From Marinifilum sp. N1E240 (GTDB lineage Bacteria > Bacteroidota > Bacteroidia > Bacteroidales > Marinifilaceae), in assembly GCF_009295825.1 (NCBI RefSeq), contig NZ_WHKF01000001.1, positions 523,088-587,087 on the forward strand: 64,000 nt of DNA, read 5' to 3'. Of this stretch, positions 53,738 through 62,297 are shown piece after piece. The translations under genes were made by a program, and so were the position numbers. Numbering within the stretch: the first letter of the stretch is position 1; every line of letters starts with the position of its first letter. The notes below the pieces were generated by a model that saw only the letters and a list, made by a program, of their open reading frames with translations, was not told where the DNA came from and searched no databases.

Positions 53738-53862
53738 TGAGATTATAGATGTGAGATATTAGATGGAAATGTGATAAAACACCAGTCTATTTCTAATAGG
53801 TCACTTGTCATAGCAAGATTATGAATGATAATCGTCTCATATCTAACGTCTCATATTTCATA
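53738..53862. repeat. Opposed 7 bp repeat clusters before the glycosyltransferase gene
   Basis: Left cluster (53738-53772): TGAGATT, ATAGATG, TGAGATA, TTAGATG, GAAATGT, all in 7 bp steps. Right cluster (53835-53862): TCTCATA, TCTAACG, TCTCATA, TTTCATA, also 7 bp steps, in the opposite sense. The clusters are about 60 bp apart. The right one ends 11 bases before the start codon of the next gene. A related cluster is at 55861-55888. Confidence 0.55.
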
Positions 53863-53873
53863 TTTAAATTAGA

Positions 53874-55142
53874 ATGGCTTTTGCAGATAAATACCTAAAG
53901 AAACAAAGAATGTACTCTGAGTACATTTCAGATCCTGTTTCGGAAAAACTGAATATGATTGTAACGATTCCCTGTTACGATGAACCGGATTTGATTCCAA
54001 GTTTGGAGGCATTATGGAATTGTGATCGTCCGATAAATGAGGTGGAAGTAATTGTGATTGTGAATTCAGGGGAGCAGACAGGTGAAAGAGAACTTGCACA
54101 AAATGCAAAAACTATTGAGGAAGCAGAATCCTGGATGAAAGAGCATCAGGATGAAAAATTAAAATTTTACCTGATTCATCAACCCAATTTGCCAAAGAAA
54201 TTCGCAGGGGTAGGTTTTGCTAGAAAGATTGCAATGGATGAGGCGGTAAGTCGTTTCAATAAAATTGATAAGGCAAATGGTATCATTACAGGTTTCGATG
54301 CCGATTCTGCTTGCGATGCAAATTACCTGACCGAAATAGAGAAGCTTTTTAAGAAATTTCCCAAAGCCAATGGCGCCAATATTTTTTACGAGCATCCATT
54401 AGAAGGGGAGGAATTTGAAAATCAGATTTACGATGCCATTTCTCAATACGAATTGTATTTACGATATTACATGTTGGCGATGCGTTTTGCTGGTCACCCA
54501 CATGCATTTCATACGGTAGGATCTAGCTTTGCAGTATCCGCTAGTGCATACATCAAGCAAGGAGGAATGAATCGCCGACAGGCAGGAGAGGATTTTTATT
54601 TCTTACAAAAGATCATTCCGCTTGGAAAGTTTTACGAAATCAATACTACGCGTGTTATTCCATCACCGAGAGTTTCCGATCGAGTTCCTTTTGGTACAGG
54701 AAAAGCTATTTCCACTTTTGTTGATGAGGGAATTGTTGATTATCAAACCTACAATTATTCTGCTTTTAAAGAATTGAAATCCTTTTTCGATAAGGTCGAT
54801 GATTTTTTTGGAGTCGATTACGATACTTATTTGAATGATTTGTTGGTATCTCTGCCAGGATCGGTTCGCAGTTATTTGAAAGAAGATAACTTCTTTGAAG
54901 CTTTGGACGAAATCAATAAGAACTGTGCTTCGATAGAAACATTTAGAAAGAAATTTTTTGCTGCCTTCAATGCCTTTAAAGTATTGAAGTATCTGAACAA
55001 TGTTCACGAACAGTTTATCGATGAGGAGAGTATTGTTGTTTGTGCTAAACAGTTATTAGCTGATTTAGGAATCGATACCAAAGGAATTTATTCGGCAAAA
55101 GAGTTGCTGGAAATTTATAGGGAATACGAAAAGCGGGATTAA
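53874..55142 (+). CDS. Family 2 glycosyltransferase
   Basis: The 422-residue protein starts with a GT-A fold: VTIPCYDEP (nucleotide region), a DxD-like GFDADSACD, and a GEDFYFLQK motif (the acidic catalytic site). The N-terminal part resembles polysaccharide synthesis enzymes; residues from about 280 on are helical and unique. There is no membrane segment, so it acts at the cytoplasmic side. The substrate is not known. Its leader carries opposed 7 bp repeats. Confidence 0.82.
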   Translation: MAFADKYLKKQRMYSEYISDPVSEKLNMIVTIPCYDEPDLIPSLEALWNCDRPINEVEVIVIVNSGEQTGERELAQNAKTIEEAESWMKEHQDEKLKFYLIHQPNLPKKFAGVGFARKIAMDEAVSRFNKIDKANGIITGFDADSACDANYLTEIEKLFKKFPKANGANIFYEHPLEGEEFENQIYDAISQYELYLRYYMLAMRFAGHPHAFHTVGSSFAVSASAYIKQGGMNRRQAGEDFYFLQKIIPLGKFYEINTTRVIPSPRVSDRVPFGTGKAISTFVDEGIVDYQTYNYSAFKELKSFFDKVDDFFGVDYDTYLNDLLVSLPGSVRSYLKEDNFFEALDEINKNCASIETFRKKFFAAFNAFKVLKYLNNVHEQFIDEESIVVCAKQLLADLGIDTKGIYSAKELLEIYREYEKRD

Positions 55143-55166
55143 TTATAAACAGTTTGAAAATATATA

Positions 55167-55193
55167 AAAGGGAGTTTTAGAACTCTCTTTTTT
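55167..55193 (+). terminator. Terminator after the glycosyltransferase gene
   Basis: AAAGGGAGTT pairs with AACTCTCTTT (one G-T) around a 4-base loop, followed by a T run. Confidence 0.75.
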
Positions 55194-55208
55194 TATTTAA
55201 TGAATTGA

Positions 55209-55323
55209 ACTATAGTGAGTTTTTTAAGGAGAGTATATTTAAAATTCAACAATTACTCTAGTAAGTGTTAAAAAGATAGTATACTAAGTTTAGAAAAGAT
55301 ACTCTACTAAAAATATTTATTTG
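55209..55323. repeat. Five 23 bp-spaced copies of an ACTMTAGTAA-type motif
   Basis: Copies start at 55209 (ACTATAGTGA), 55232 (AGTATATTTA), 55255 (ACTCTAGTAA), 55278 (AGTATACTAA) and 55301 (ACTCTACTAA), each exactly 23 bp apart. Three units also share AAAAGAT or a like end. It lies between a glycosyltransferase terminator and the DivIC-like gene, which begin and end on opposite strands. It contains no gene. Confidence 0.55.
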
Positions 55324-55358
55324 GAGGTATAAAGATTCTACACTGAAGAAAGGGAGTA

Positions 55359-55667
55359 TTAATCTTCTTCAATCACAATGAAAATATCCTCATTTTCCTT
55401 TTTCATGAGATATTGTTCACGTGCATACTTTTCCAGGTTTTTACGATTGGTTTTTAACTCGTGAATTCTCTTTTTGTCATTTTCTATCTTCTCCAGAAAA
55501 TAAGTTTTTTCCTTTTCTAGGGCTTCAATGGTTGACTCGTTTGATTTTCTTTCTAAAATCGAATTATGATCTCCTATAAACAACCAGGTATAAAAAATCA
55601 GGAAGGTAATGGTGTATTTACTCCTGATCATCCGAGGGATATATTTTTTTGCTTGTTTAAGAATCAT
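55359..55667 (-). CDS. FtsB/DivIC-family septum protein
   Basis: The 102-residue protein has an N-terminal membrane segment (about residues 18-32, FLIFYTWLFIG) followed by a coiled coil (about 45-80) and a short tail ending EEDIFIVIEED-like acidic residues. This is the FtsB/DivIC plan: it helps assemble the division machinery at midcell. The DivIC name is more likely than FtsB in this phylum, but the sequence alone does not decide. Confidence 0.75.
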   Translation of the reverse strand: MILKQAKKYIPRMIRSKYTITFLIFYTWLFIGDHNSILERKSNESTIEALEKEKTYFLEKIENDKKRIHELKTNRKNLEKYAREQYLMKKENEDIFIVIEED

Positions 55668-55744
55668 TGATTTATCTTTCGGGCTAAATTACGAATAAAG
55701 TACAAAAGTAGAAAGGTGAAAAAGTAGAAATATATTTTAATAAA

Positions 55745-55774
55745 AAAACGATCGAAGTAAACTCCGATCGTTTT
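55745..55774 (-). terminator. Terminator after pruA
   Basis: AAAACGATCG pairs with CGATCGTTTT around a 10-base loop, which also extends in part. A second dyad lies at 55796-55830 (TTGGAAATCGGA with TCCGATTT and TTTCCAA). Both lie past the pruA stop codon on the minus strand, in the gap toward the DivIC-like gene. Confidence 0.65.
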
Positions 55775-55860
55775 AATCCAAAATAAATCATGTCATTGGA
55801 AATCGGAACAAATCCGATTTAACTTTCCAATATTTTTAAGCTTGAAATTAGAATTTATTT

Positions 55861-55888
55861 TCTCAAATCTTACATCTAATATCTCGCA
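55861..55888. repeat. Single 7 bp-step repeat cluster
   Basis: TCTCAAA, TCTTACA, TCTAATA and TCTCGCA follow each other in 7 bp steps. It matches the right-hand cluster at 53835 and is 10 bp from the pruA 3' end. Confidence 0.5.
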
Positions 55889-55897
55889 TCTCTTTTT

Positions 55898-57529
55898 TTA
55901 GTCTTCCAAAAAGTTTGGATACATATAATCTACTGGAGGAACAAATGTTTCTTTGATAGTTCGTGGAGAAACCCAACGAAGTAGGTTAATCATAGAACCA
56001 GCTTTATCATTTGTACCAGAACCTCTAGAGCCACCGAATGGCTGCTGACCTACAACTGCACCAGTTGGCTTGTCGTTGATATAGAAGTTACCAGCAGTGT
56101 GAGTCAAACGCTTCACTAATTTTTCAATTGCATAACGACAGTTAGCGAAAATACCACCTGTTAGTGCATACATTGAAGTTTGATCCAAAATATCCAAAGT
56201 CTCATCTACTTTCTCATCATCGTAAACGAAGATGGTAATAACAGGACCGAATAACTCTTCTTCCATTGTAATGTAATCAGCTTTTTTAGCTAGAATTACA
56301 GTAGGTGCGATAAAGTAACCTACAGACTTGTCGTAAGTACCACCAGCTACGATTTCAGCATCAGGAGAAGCTTTTGCTTCGTCAATTGCAGAAGCCAATT
56401 TGTCGAAAGAAGCCTCGTCGATAACTGCATTGTGGAAGTTTGTGAAATCTTCAGTTCCACCCATTTTGATCTCAGCCAAGTCAGCTTGAACCAATTCTAA
56501 CACCTCAGCCCATTTGCTTTCAGGAATGTAAGCTCTTGAAGCAGCAGAACATTTTTGTCCTTGATATTCGAAAGCACCGCGAATAATTCCGGTAGCTACA
56601 TCTGTTGCATCAGCAGTTGGATGCATAAAAATGTAATCTTTACCACCAGTCTCACCTACGATACGTGGATAAGTTTTGTATTTGTGAATGTTGTTACCAA
56701 TAGTTTTCCAGATATCCTGGAATACACCTGTTGAACCAGTAAAGTGAATACCAGCAAAATCAGGAGAATTGAAAATAACATCAGAAGCATCAGGACCTGA
56801 TACATATACCAAGTTAATTACTCCATCAGGTACACCAGCTTTTTTGAAAATCTCCATTAAAACCTGAGCAGAATAAACTGCAGTTTTAGATGGTTTCCAA
56901 ACAACAGTATTACCCATCATTGCAGGAGCACTTGGAAGGTTACCAGCAATAGCAGTAAAGTTGAAAGGAGTTAATGCGAAAATAAATCCTTCTAATGGAC
57001 GCTGCTCAACGCGATTCCAAACACCTTTTGAAGAAACAGGCTGTTGCTTGTAAATCTCAGTCATATACTGAACATTGAAACGCAAGAAGTCAGCAATCTC
57101 ACAAGCAGAGTCGATCTCAGCCTGGAAAGCATTCTTTGATTGTCCCAACATTGTAGCTGCATTAATTTTCATGCGGTAAGGACCAGAAATTAATTCAGCT
57201 GCTTTCAAGAAGATAGAAGCACGATGTTCCCAAGCAAGATTTTCCCATGCTGGCTTAGCCGCTAGAGCAGCATCAATAGCCATTTGGATGTTTTCCTTAC
57301 TTCCTTGGTGGTAATGTCCCAAAACGTGCTGGTGATCGTGCGGAGGAGTCATGGCTTTTAAATTACCAGTTCTAACTTCTTCGCTACCAATGTACATAGG
57401 TACATCAATCACTTCAGAACGCATGTTTTTAATTGTAGCTTGCAATTCAGCTCTTTCAGGAGTTCCTGGTGCATATGAGTAGATAGGCTCGTTGGTTGCA
57501 ACCGGAACATTGTATATACCTTTTGGCAT
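55898..57529 (-). CDS. pruA: 1-pyrroline-5-carboxylate dehydrogenase
   Basis: PruA oxidises glutamate semialdehyde to glutamate in the second step of proline breakdown. The 543-residue aldehyde dehydrogenase carries the NAD fold (ALTPFNFTAIAGN), the catalytic Glu in VGETGGKD and the catalytic Cys in GQKCSAASR. With the proline dehydrogenase encoded 3 kb away it makes the full pathway as two enzymes. Its upstream region holds three TCATGA palindromes. Confidence 0.95.
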   Translation of the reverse strand: MPKGIYNVPVATNEPIYSYAPGTPERAELQATIKNMRSEVIDVPMYIGSEEVRTGNLKAMTPPHDHQHVLGHYHQGSKENIQMAIDAALAAKPAWENLAWEHRASIFLKAAELISGPYRMKINAATMLGQSKNAFQAEIDSACEIADFLRFNVQYMTEIYKQQPVSSKGVWNRVEQRPLEGFIFALTPFNFTAIAGNLPSAPAMMGNTVVWKPSKTAVYSAQVLMEIFKKAGVPDGVINLVYVSGPDASDVIFNSPDFAGIHFTGSTGVFQDIWKTIGNNIHKYKTYPRIVGETGGKDYIFMHPTADATDVATGIIRGAFEYQGQKCSAASRAYIPESKWAEVLELVQADLAEIKMGGTEDFTNFHNAVIDEASFDKLASAIDEAKASPDAEIVAGGTYDKSVGYFIAPTVILAKKADYITMEEELFGPVITIFVYDDEKVDETLDILDQTSMYALTGGIFANCRYAIEKLVKRLTHTAGNFYINDKPTGAVVGQQPFGGSRGSGTNDKAGSMINLLRWVSPRTIKETFVPPVDYMYPNFLED

Positions 57530-57599
57530 GATAATATTTGTTTAAGGGTTATTTTATTTCTGTTTTCTTATACTCTCTGAGCAAATCTAAAAAAAAAAC

Positions 57600-57644
57600 A
57601 ATTCATGATTTATGAGTATTATCATGAATTAAAATTTCATGAAA
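57600..57644. promoter_or_regulatory. TCATGA palindrome cluster upstream of pruA
   Basis: AATTCATGAT and ATCATGAATT form a 10 bp inverted repeat (57600-57609 with 57621-57630). A third palindrome, TTTCATGAAA, lies at 57635-57644. The TCATGA cores start at 57603, 57622 and 57637. They are 70-115 bp before the pruA start on the minus strand and could also serve as the nhaC terminator. Regulator unknown. Confidence 0.4.
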
Positions 57645-57706
57645 ATACCTCAGGTTTAGAATTTCACAAGAATTTGTGGAAAAGAGTAATTTTATACTTA
57701 TGATTT

Positions 57707-59149
57707 TTATTTGTCGTCGGATAGTTTTCGAATCTTAATATTAAGATATGCCATTGTAATGGTAACTATGGGACTGAGAATATTAAAAAAGCAAAATGGA
57801 GCGAAAGCTGCCGTTGCAATTCCAAGTGCACCTGCTTGTGCAGCACCACATGTATTCCACGGAACCAAAACGGAGGTAACCGTTCCCGAATCTTCAAGAG
57901 TACGACTCAATACCTCAGGTTTTAAATCTTGATCTTTATACGATTTGGCAAACATTCTACCAGTTACTACTATAGAAATGTATTGATCGGAAGCAGTTAA
58001 ATTTAAGAATCCACAACTAACAGCTGTGGTTGTAACCAACGAGCCCGTAGAATGTACAGCCTTTAACATGGTTTCGGTGATTTTCTTTAAAATTCCAGCA
58101 GTTTCCAGTATGCCACTAAAAACCATGGCGGTTAAAATTAGCCATATTGTGTTTAGCATTCCTTTCATACCTCCAGTAGATAGTAAATCTTGAATGTTTT
58201 CATTTTCAACAGGAACGCTTATATCTGTAAATATGGATTTCATAACTGTATCGTATGAAGCCTGAATAAATGAAGTGCTATCAGATAATTGATAGATGAT
58301 CTGAGGTTGAAAGATGATGGCAAAAATCCCTCCTATTAATGTACCGGCAAAAATTGCAGGCAATGCAGGTACTTTTTTACTGATGATTACAAATAATAGT
58401 ACAGGAACCAAAAACAACCAAGGAGTAATGGTGAAGTTTTCTTTTATGGCTGATTGTACTTGTCGAATGCTTTCAGGGTCTATTTCACCATGCTTGGTCA
58501 AACCTATTACCAGAAAAATTACGAGTGTTATTAATATAGAGGGTACTGTAGTGTACATCATGTATCGGATGTGTACAAACAGATCCACATTAGCCATAGC
58601 GGGAGCCAGGTTTGTTGTATCGGAGAGAGGAGAGATCTTGTCACCAAAATAAGCCCCGGATATTATTGCTCCTGCAACCAAAGGAGGATTGATTTCCATG
58701 GCATTTCCAATTCCCAATAAGGCTACACCTATGGTTGCAATGGTTGACCAGGAACTACCGGATACTACGGAAACAATAGCACATATAACAACCGATAGCA
58801 TTAGGAATAACTTAGGATTCAGGAATTCCAATCCATAATAGATCATTGCAGGCACAACACCCGATATCATCCAGGTTCCTGCCAAAGAACCTATCAGTAA
58901 TAAAATCAGCATAGAAGGCATGGCAGTACCAATACTTTTCACAAAACCCTTTTGAATGTCTTCCCAACCTTTCCCATGACGAATGGCAATTATTCCACCA
59001 ACTGCTGCCGCAATGAGTAAAGAAAATTGATTGGCTCCGGAAATAGCATTATCGCCAAAAACTATTGCATTAATACTAAGAAGTAGGATTAGCAGAATTA
59101 TAGGAATAAGGGCTTCGCCCAAAGAGAGGCTTTTCTTTTGCAGGTTCAT
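57707..59149 (-). CDS. nhaC: NhaC-family Na+/H+ antiporter
   Basis: The 480 residues form about 11-12 transmembrane helices of the NhaC family: GLPAMI-like segments, the GSSWSTIATIGVAL region and a helix with GAIISGAYFGDKISPLSDTTNL, the family's signature. It exports Na+ in exchange for H+, or, in some members, organic anions. A marine setting fits. It is upstream of pruA on the same strand, with a 177 bp gap. Confidence 0.9.
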   Translation of the reverse strand: MNLQKKSLSLGEALIPIILLILLLSINAIVFGDNAISGANQFSLLIAAAVGGIIAIRHGKGWEDIQKGFVKSIGTAMPSMLILLLIGSLAGTWMISGVVPAMIYYGLEFLNPKLFLMLSVVICAIVSVVSGSSWSTIATIGVALLGIGNAMEINPPLVAGAIISGAYFGDKISPLSDTTNLAPAMANVDLFVHIRYMMYTTVPSILITLVIFLVIGLTKHGEIDPESIRQVQSAIKENFTITPWLFLVPVLLFVIISKKVPALPAIFAGTLIGGIFAIIFQPQIIYQLSDSTSFIQASYDTVMKSIFTDISVPVENENIQDLLSTGGMKGMLNTIWLILTAMVFSGILETAGILKKITETMLKAVHSTGSLVTTTAVSCGFLNLTASDQYISIVVTGRMFAKSYKDQDLKPEVLSRTLEDSGTVTSVLVPWNTCGAAQAGALGIATAAFAPFCFFNILSPIVTITMAYLNIKIRKLSDDK

Positions 59150-59422
59150 ATTTTGGGTGTTGGGTTAGTTTTAGAGTGCATGAACTTACAAAAAACTATC
59201 GGAAAGTACAGATTATGTTTTAATTATTACTTTCTTACTATTAAGTTTGATAGTTAAGATGAGGTGACAAATGTTGAAATCGAAATATTTTGACTTTGTA
59301 ACGATACATTGGTCGTATCCATCGAAAAAAATTCAATAAAGAAAACACATTCTCTTATTTTGATTGTAGATAATGGTAGTCTCCGCGGATAGCCAATTGT
59401 TCACAAATAAAAATATTGACAC

Positions 59423-60214
59423 ATGAAAACTAAACAATTTAAATTCAGCTGTCTGTTTCTGCTAATTCTTTTTGCCACTCAATCTTGTGTGGTGAGTTCC
59501 TTACATCCTTTATATACCGATAGTGATAGAGTGCATTTGGATGAATTGAATGGCGTATGGATGGAAGAAGATAAAACCAGATATGAGATTACTACGATTG
59601 TAGATTCTACAGGATTAGAAGTAAAAAAAGATAAAACAACCCCTAAAGGAATGAGTAAGGAAGAAGCTTTTTTTAATGGATCTGGTGGTAAAAAGAAGAA
59701 AGCTAGCATTGAAGAAGAAAATGCATTTTTTGAAGGGAAATCAAAAAAAAGAAACTATAGCGAGGCAGATAAGAATAAAATTGAAAATTTCTTTTTTAAT
59801 CCTCAATTGAGAAAACATTATCAGATAAAAATTTTCTCGGAGAAGGATACCAGTATATTCGATGGAAAACTTTCTAAATTAGATGGGAATTATTTTCTGG
59901 ATATCATACCAAATAAAAAATGCTTGGAGAATAAACTAGAAGAGAGTTATATGAGTGCGTTAATTGCCAGAACACATGGTTTTTTCAAACTTGATATTAA
60001 AGATGATGAATTAATGATTAATGGCATAGAGTATGACGATTTTGAAGAACTATTAAAGAAAAAAAGAATCAGAATTGAATATGTGGAACGAGATGATAAT
60101 ATCATTATTACTGCAAAGACGCCAGATATTCAAAAATTCCTGATCAAGTTCGCAGATGACAAGATGTTTAATGATCCTAAGGAAGCATTGATTTTAAAGC
60201 GTGTAAAAAATTAA
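59423..60214 (+). CDS. Lipoprotein in a LytS/LytTR operon
   Basis: The 263-residue protein has a lipoprotein signal peptide with lipobox QS-Cys22. It has charged, Lys-rich stretches (GGKKKKASIEEENAFFEG) and no known domain. The kinase gene follows 37 bp later and the LytTR regulator after that. It could be a sensed or sensing component of that system. The function is unknown. Confidence 0.65.
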   Translation: MKTKQFKFSCLFLLILFATQSCVVSSLHPLYTDSDRVHLDELNGVWMEEDKTRYEITTIVDSTGLEVKKDKTTPKGMSKEEAFFNGSGGKKKKASIEEENAFFEGKSKKRNYSEADKNKIENFFFNPQLRKHYQIKIFSEKDTSIFDGKLSKLDGNYFLDIIPNKKCLENKLEESYMSALIARTHGFFKLDIKDDELMINGIEYDDFEELLKKKRIRIEYVERDDNIIITAKTPDIQKFLIKFADDKMFNDPKEALILKRVKN

Positions 60215-60251
60215 ACTCAATTTAAAGACGGATTCTCCATAAAAGAATAAA

Positions 60252-61307
60252 ATGATCGATCGAGTTAAAAATAGTTTAAGCAAGTTCATTCAGAACAGAA
60301 TTCTTCAACACTTTCTGTTTTGGATGGCTTCCTTCTATGTGTTGGTGCAGTTTTTTGCTCTTGAGGATGAAATAACGGATATAGATATTGTTTATACATT
60401 GCTTTTTCATATTAGTTTGGTAATTGGTGTTTACTTGAATACTGCAATATTGATTCAATTTTTACTGAAAAGAGAAAAGTATAGCTTGTATTTTATAGGC
60501 TTGGTGACTTTATGGTATGGTACTGCTTTTATCAATCAACTTACTTTCGAAAAGTTAAGCGATAAAATTGCGCCAAATTATTTTTTCATATCCTCTTACG
60601 AAATCGATGATTTGTTAAAGTTTAGTTTTGTATACATTGCTATGAGTACTTTGTTAAAATTATCTAAATCGTGGTTTCAGGTTCTGGAAACAGAAAAGGA
60701 ATTGGAAGCCTTAAAACGAGAGCAAGCCGAAACAGAGCTGCAGGCATTAAAATCGAATATCAATCCGCATTTTTTATTCAACAACCTAACCTCATTGTAT
60801 GGATTGGCAAGAAAGAAGGCTGACGAAACACCGGAATACATTTTAAAGTTATCGGCTTTAATGCGATACATGATTTACGATACCAAAGATAAATTGGTCT
60901 CTTTAGATAAGGAGTTGGATTACATTGTGAATTACCTTGAATTGCAAAAGCTACGATGCGACAAGACAACCAAGATTAAATACGTAATCACTGGAGAATT
61001 GGATTCACATCAGATTGTGCCTTTTTTGTTAATTCCTTTTATCGAAAACAGTTTCAAGCACGGAGGAATGAATCAAAACGATAAAAATATCATCGATTTA
61101 TCGGTAAAAATTGATGAGGAGGTTTTAGAAATGCATTTGAAGAATTCCATACCAATAAGTGTAGGATCAGAGATTGATGGAATTGGTGGATTTGGAATTG
61201 AGAATGTGAAAAGCCGATTGCAATCATTTTACCAAGATCGATACAGTTTAGATCTAAGTAAAAATGAGGTGGAATTTACCGTAAAACTCAAACTAAACCT
61301 AAAATGA
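60252..61307 (+). CDS. LytS-family histidine kinase
   Basis: The 351-residue kinase has four predicted membrane helices (about 15-36, 48-70, 78-98 and 122-140) and a cytoplasmic His_kinase domain with the motif INPHFLFNNL, phospho-acceptor His173. A late GGFGIENVKSRL motif is the ATP-binding G2-like region. It partners the LytTR regulator, whose start overlaps its stop by four bases (61304-61307). Together they form a two-component system. The signal is unknown. Confidence 0.92.
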   Translation: MIDRVKNSLSKFIQNRILQHFLFWMASFYVLVQFFALEDEITDIDIVYTLLFHISLVIGVYLNTAILIQFLLKREKYSLYFIGLVTLWYGTAFINQLTFEKLSDKIAPNYFFISSYEIDDLLKFSFVYIAMSTLLKLSKSWFQVLETEKELEALKREQAETELQALKSNINPHFLFNNLTSLYGLARKKADETPEYILKLSALMRYMIYDTKDKLVSLDKELDYIVNYLELQKLRCDKTTKIKYVITGELDSHQIVPFLLIPFIENSFKHGGMNQNDKNIIDLSVKIDEEVLEMHLKNSIPISVGSEIDGIGGFGIENVKSRLQSFYQDRYSLDLSKNEVEFTVKLKLNLK

Positions 61308-62008
61308 ACACACCCAAAGAAAATACATATACCTGCCTGATTGTTGAGGATGAACCCATATCTCAAGAAATATTGGAAGTTTACATACAGGATTGTCCGC
61401 AATTGTTACTTAAGGGCGTTTGTAATGATGCCATTGAGGCAAATACTATATTACTCAATCAAAAAATTGATCTTTTGTTTTTGGATATCAATATGCCCAA
61501 ACTAAACGGTATTGAATGGCTTAAAAGTTTAGATGAGGTGCCTGAGGTAATTTTTACCACCGCTTATCCCGAGTATGCAGTTGAAGGATTCGATCTGAAT
61601 GCATTAGATTATCTGTTGAAACCATTTTCGTTTAATCGATTTTTAAAAGCGGTAAACAAGTTTACAGGTTTGCAAAAAAACTTGGCAATAAGTGATTTAT
61701 CTTCAGATCTCACAATTACTGTAAAGTCGAATAAGAAAACCTACTTGATGAAAACATCCGAACTTAATTTTATTGAATCGGATGGAGATTACCTAAAGCT
61801 TTACCGCGATGAGGATTGCATTGTGATTCATGAAACGCTTAAAGCATTTCAGTCCAAACTTCCCCAAAATAACTTTTTGCGTGTGCATCGATCCTTTATC
61901 ATTAATCTTAAAAAGATAGATTATTTGGAGGGGAATCAGGTGTGTATTGCAAATCAGATGATCCCCGTTGCAGTGAGTTATCGGGAAGGGCTGAAAGAAT
62001 TACTCTAA
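61304..62008 (+). CDS. LytTR-type response regulator
   Basis: The 234-residue regulator has a receiver domain with Asp16, phospho-acceptor Asp61 (FLDINMPKLNG) and Lys106 (LDYLLKPFS), followed by a LytTR DNA-binding domain (about 135-234). LytTR domains bind pairs of about 9 bp direct repeats with a 12-13 bp spacer, which is a 21-22 bp period. A phased repeat array with about 20.5 bp period begins 22 bp after its stop. The target genes are unknown. Confidence 0.92.
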   Translation: MNTPKENTYTCLIVEDEPISQEILEVYIQDCPQLLLKGVCNDAIEANTILLNQKIDLLFLDINMPKLNGIEWLKSLDEVPEVIFTTAYPEYAVEGFDLNALDYLLKPFSFNRFLKAVNKFTGLQKNLAISDLSSDLTITVKSNKKTYLMKTSELNFIESDGDYLKLYRDEDCIVIHETLKAFQSKLPQNNFLRVHRSFIINLKKIDYLEGNQVCIANQMIPVAVSYREGLKELL

Positions 62009-62030
62009 ACTAGTGGACGGACCTTTAAAA

Positions 62031-62208
62031 GGGGAGGAATTTGTTACAAGATGCGGGGAAATGTGAAATGAGTTGGAGAAAATGCCTCCGGAGTGCGGGA
62101 AATTACATCAAAGCACAGGAAAACCACTCACAAGTGACAGAAAGTCAGACAAAAGTGAGGGGAATTGCTAAAAAGCTGGGGGAACTGCTAAAAAGTGACA
62201 GAAAGTCA
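62031..62208. repeat. About nine one-direction repeats, near 20.5 bp period, after the LytTR gene
   Basis: GGAA or GAAA cores on the plus strand begin near 62036, 62057, 62078, 62098, 62118, 62140, 62161, 62181 and 62201, at steps of 20-22 bp. On the minus strand the units read TTCC or TTTC followed by a CAC or GTCAC-like end, similar to TTCCGTGAC at 4742-4957. There is a near-identical unit pair (GTGACAGAAAGTCA at 62134 and 62195). No gene lies here. Confidence 0.6.
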
Positions 62209-62215
62209 TAAAAAA

Positions 62216-62240
62216 AGAGCATCACCAGTTGTGAAGCTCT
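62216..62240 (+). terminator. Terminator-like hairpin
   Basis: AGAGC-A-TCAC pairs with GTGA-A-GCTCT (one A-A mismatch) around a 5-base loop, followed by an AT and T-rich stretch. It could end the LytTR transcript after the repeat. Confidence 0.55.
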
Positions 62241-62297
62241 ATATTTGTTTTTGATGTTCCCACTTTAGGTGAGGATACCAATAATGAGTAATTATTT

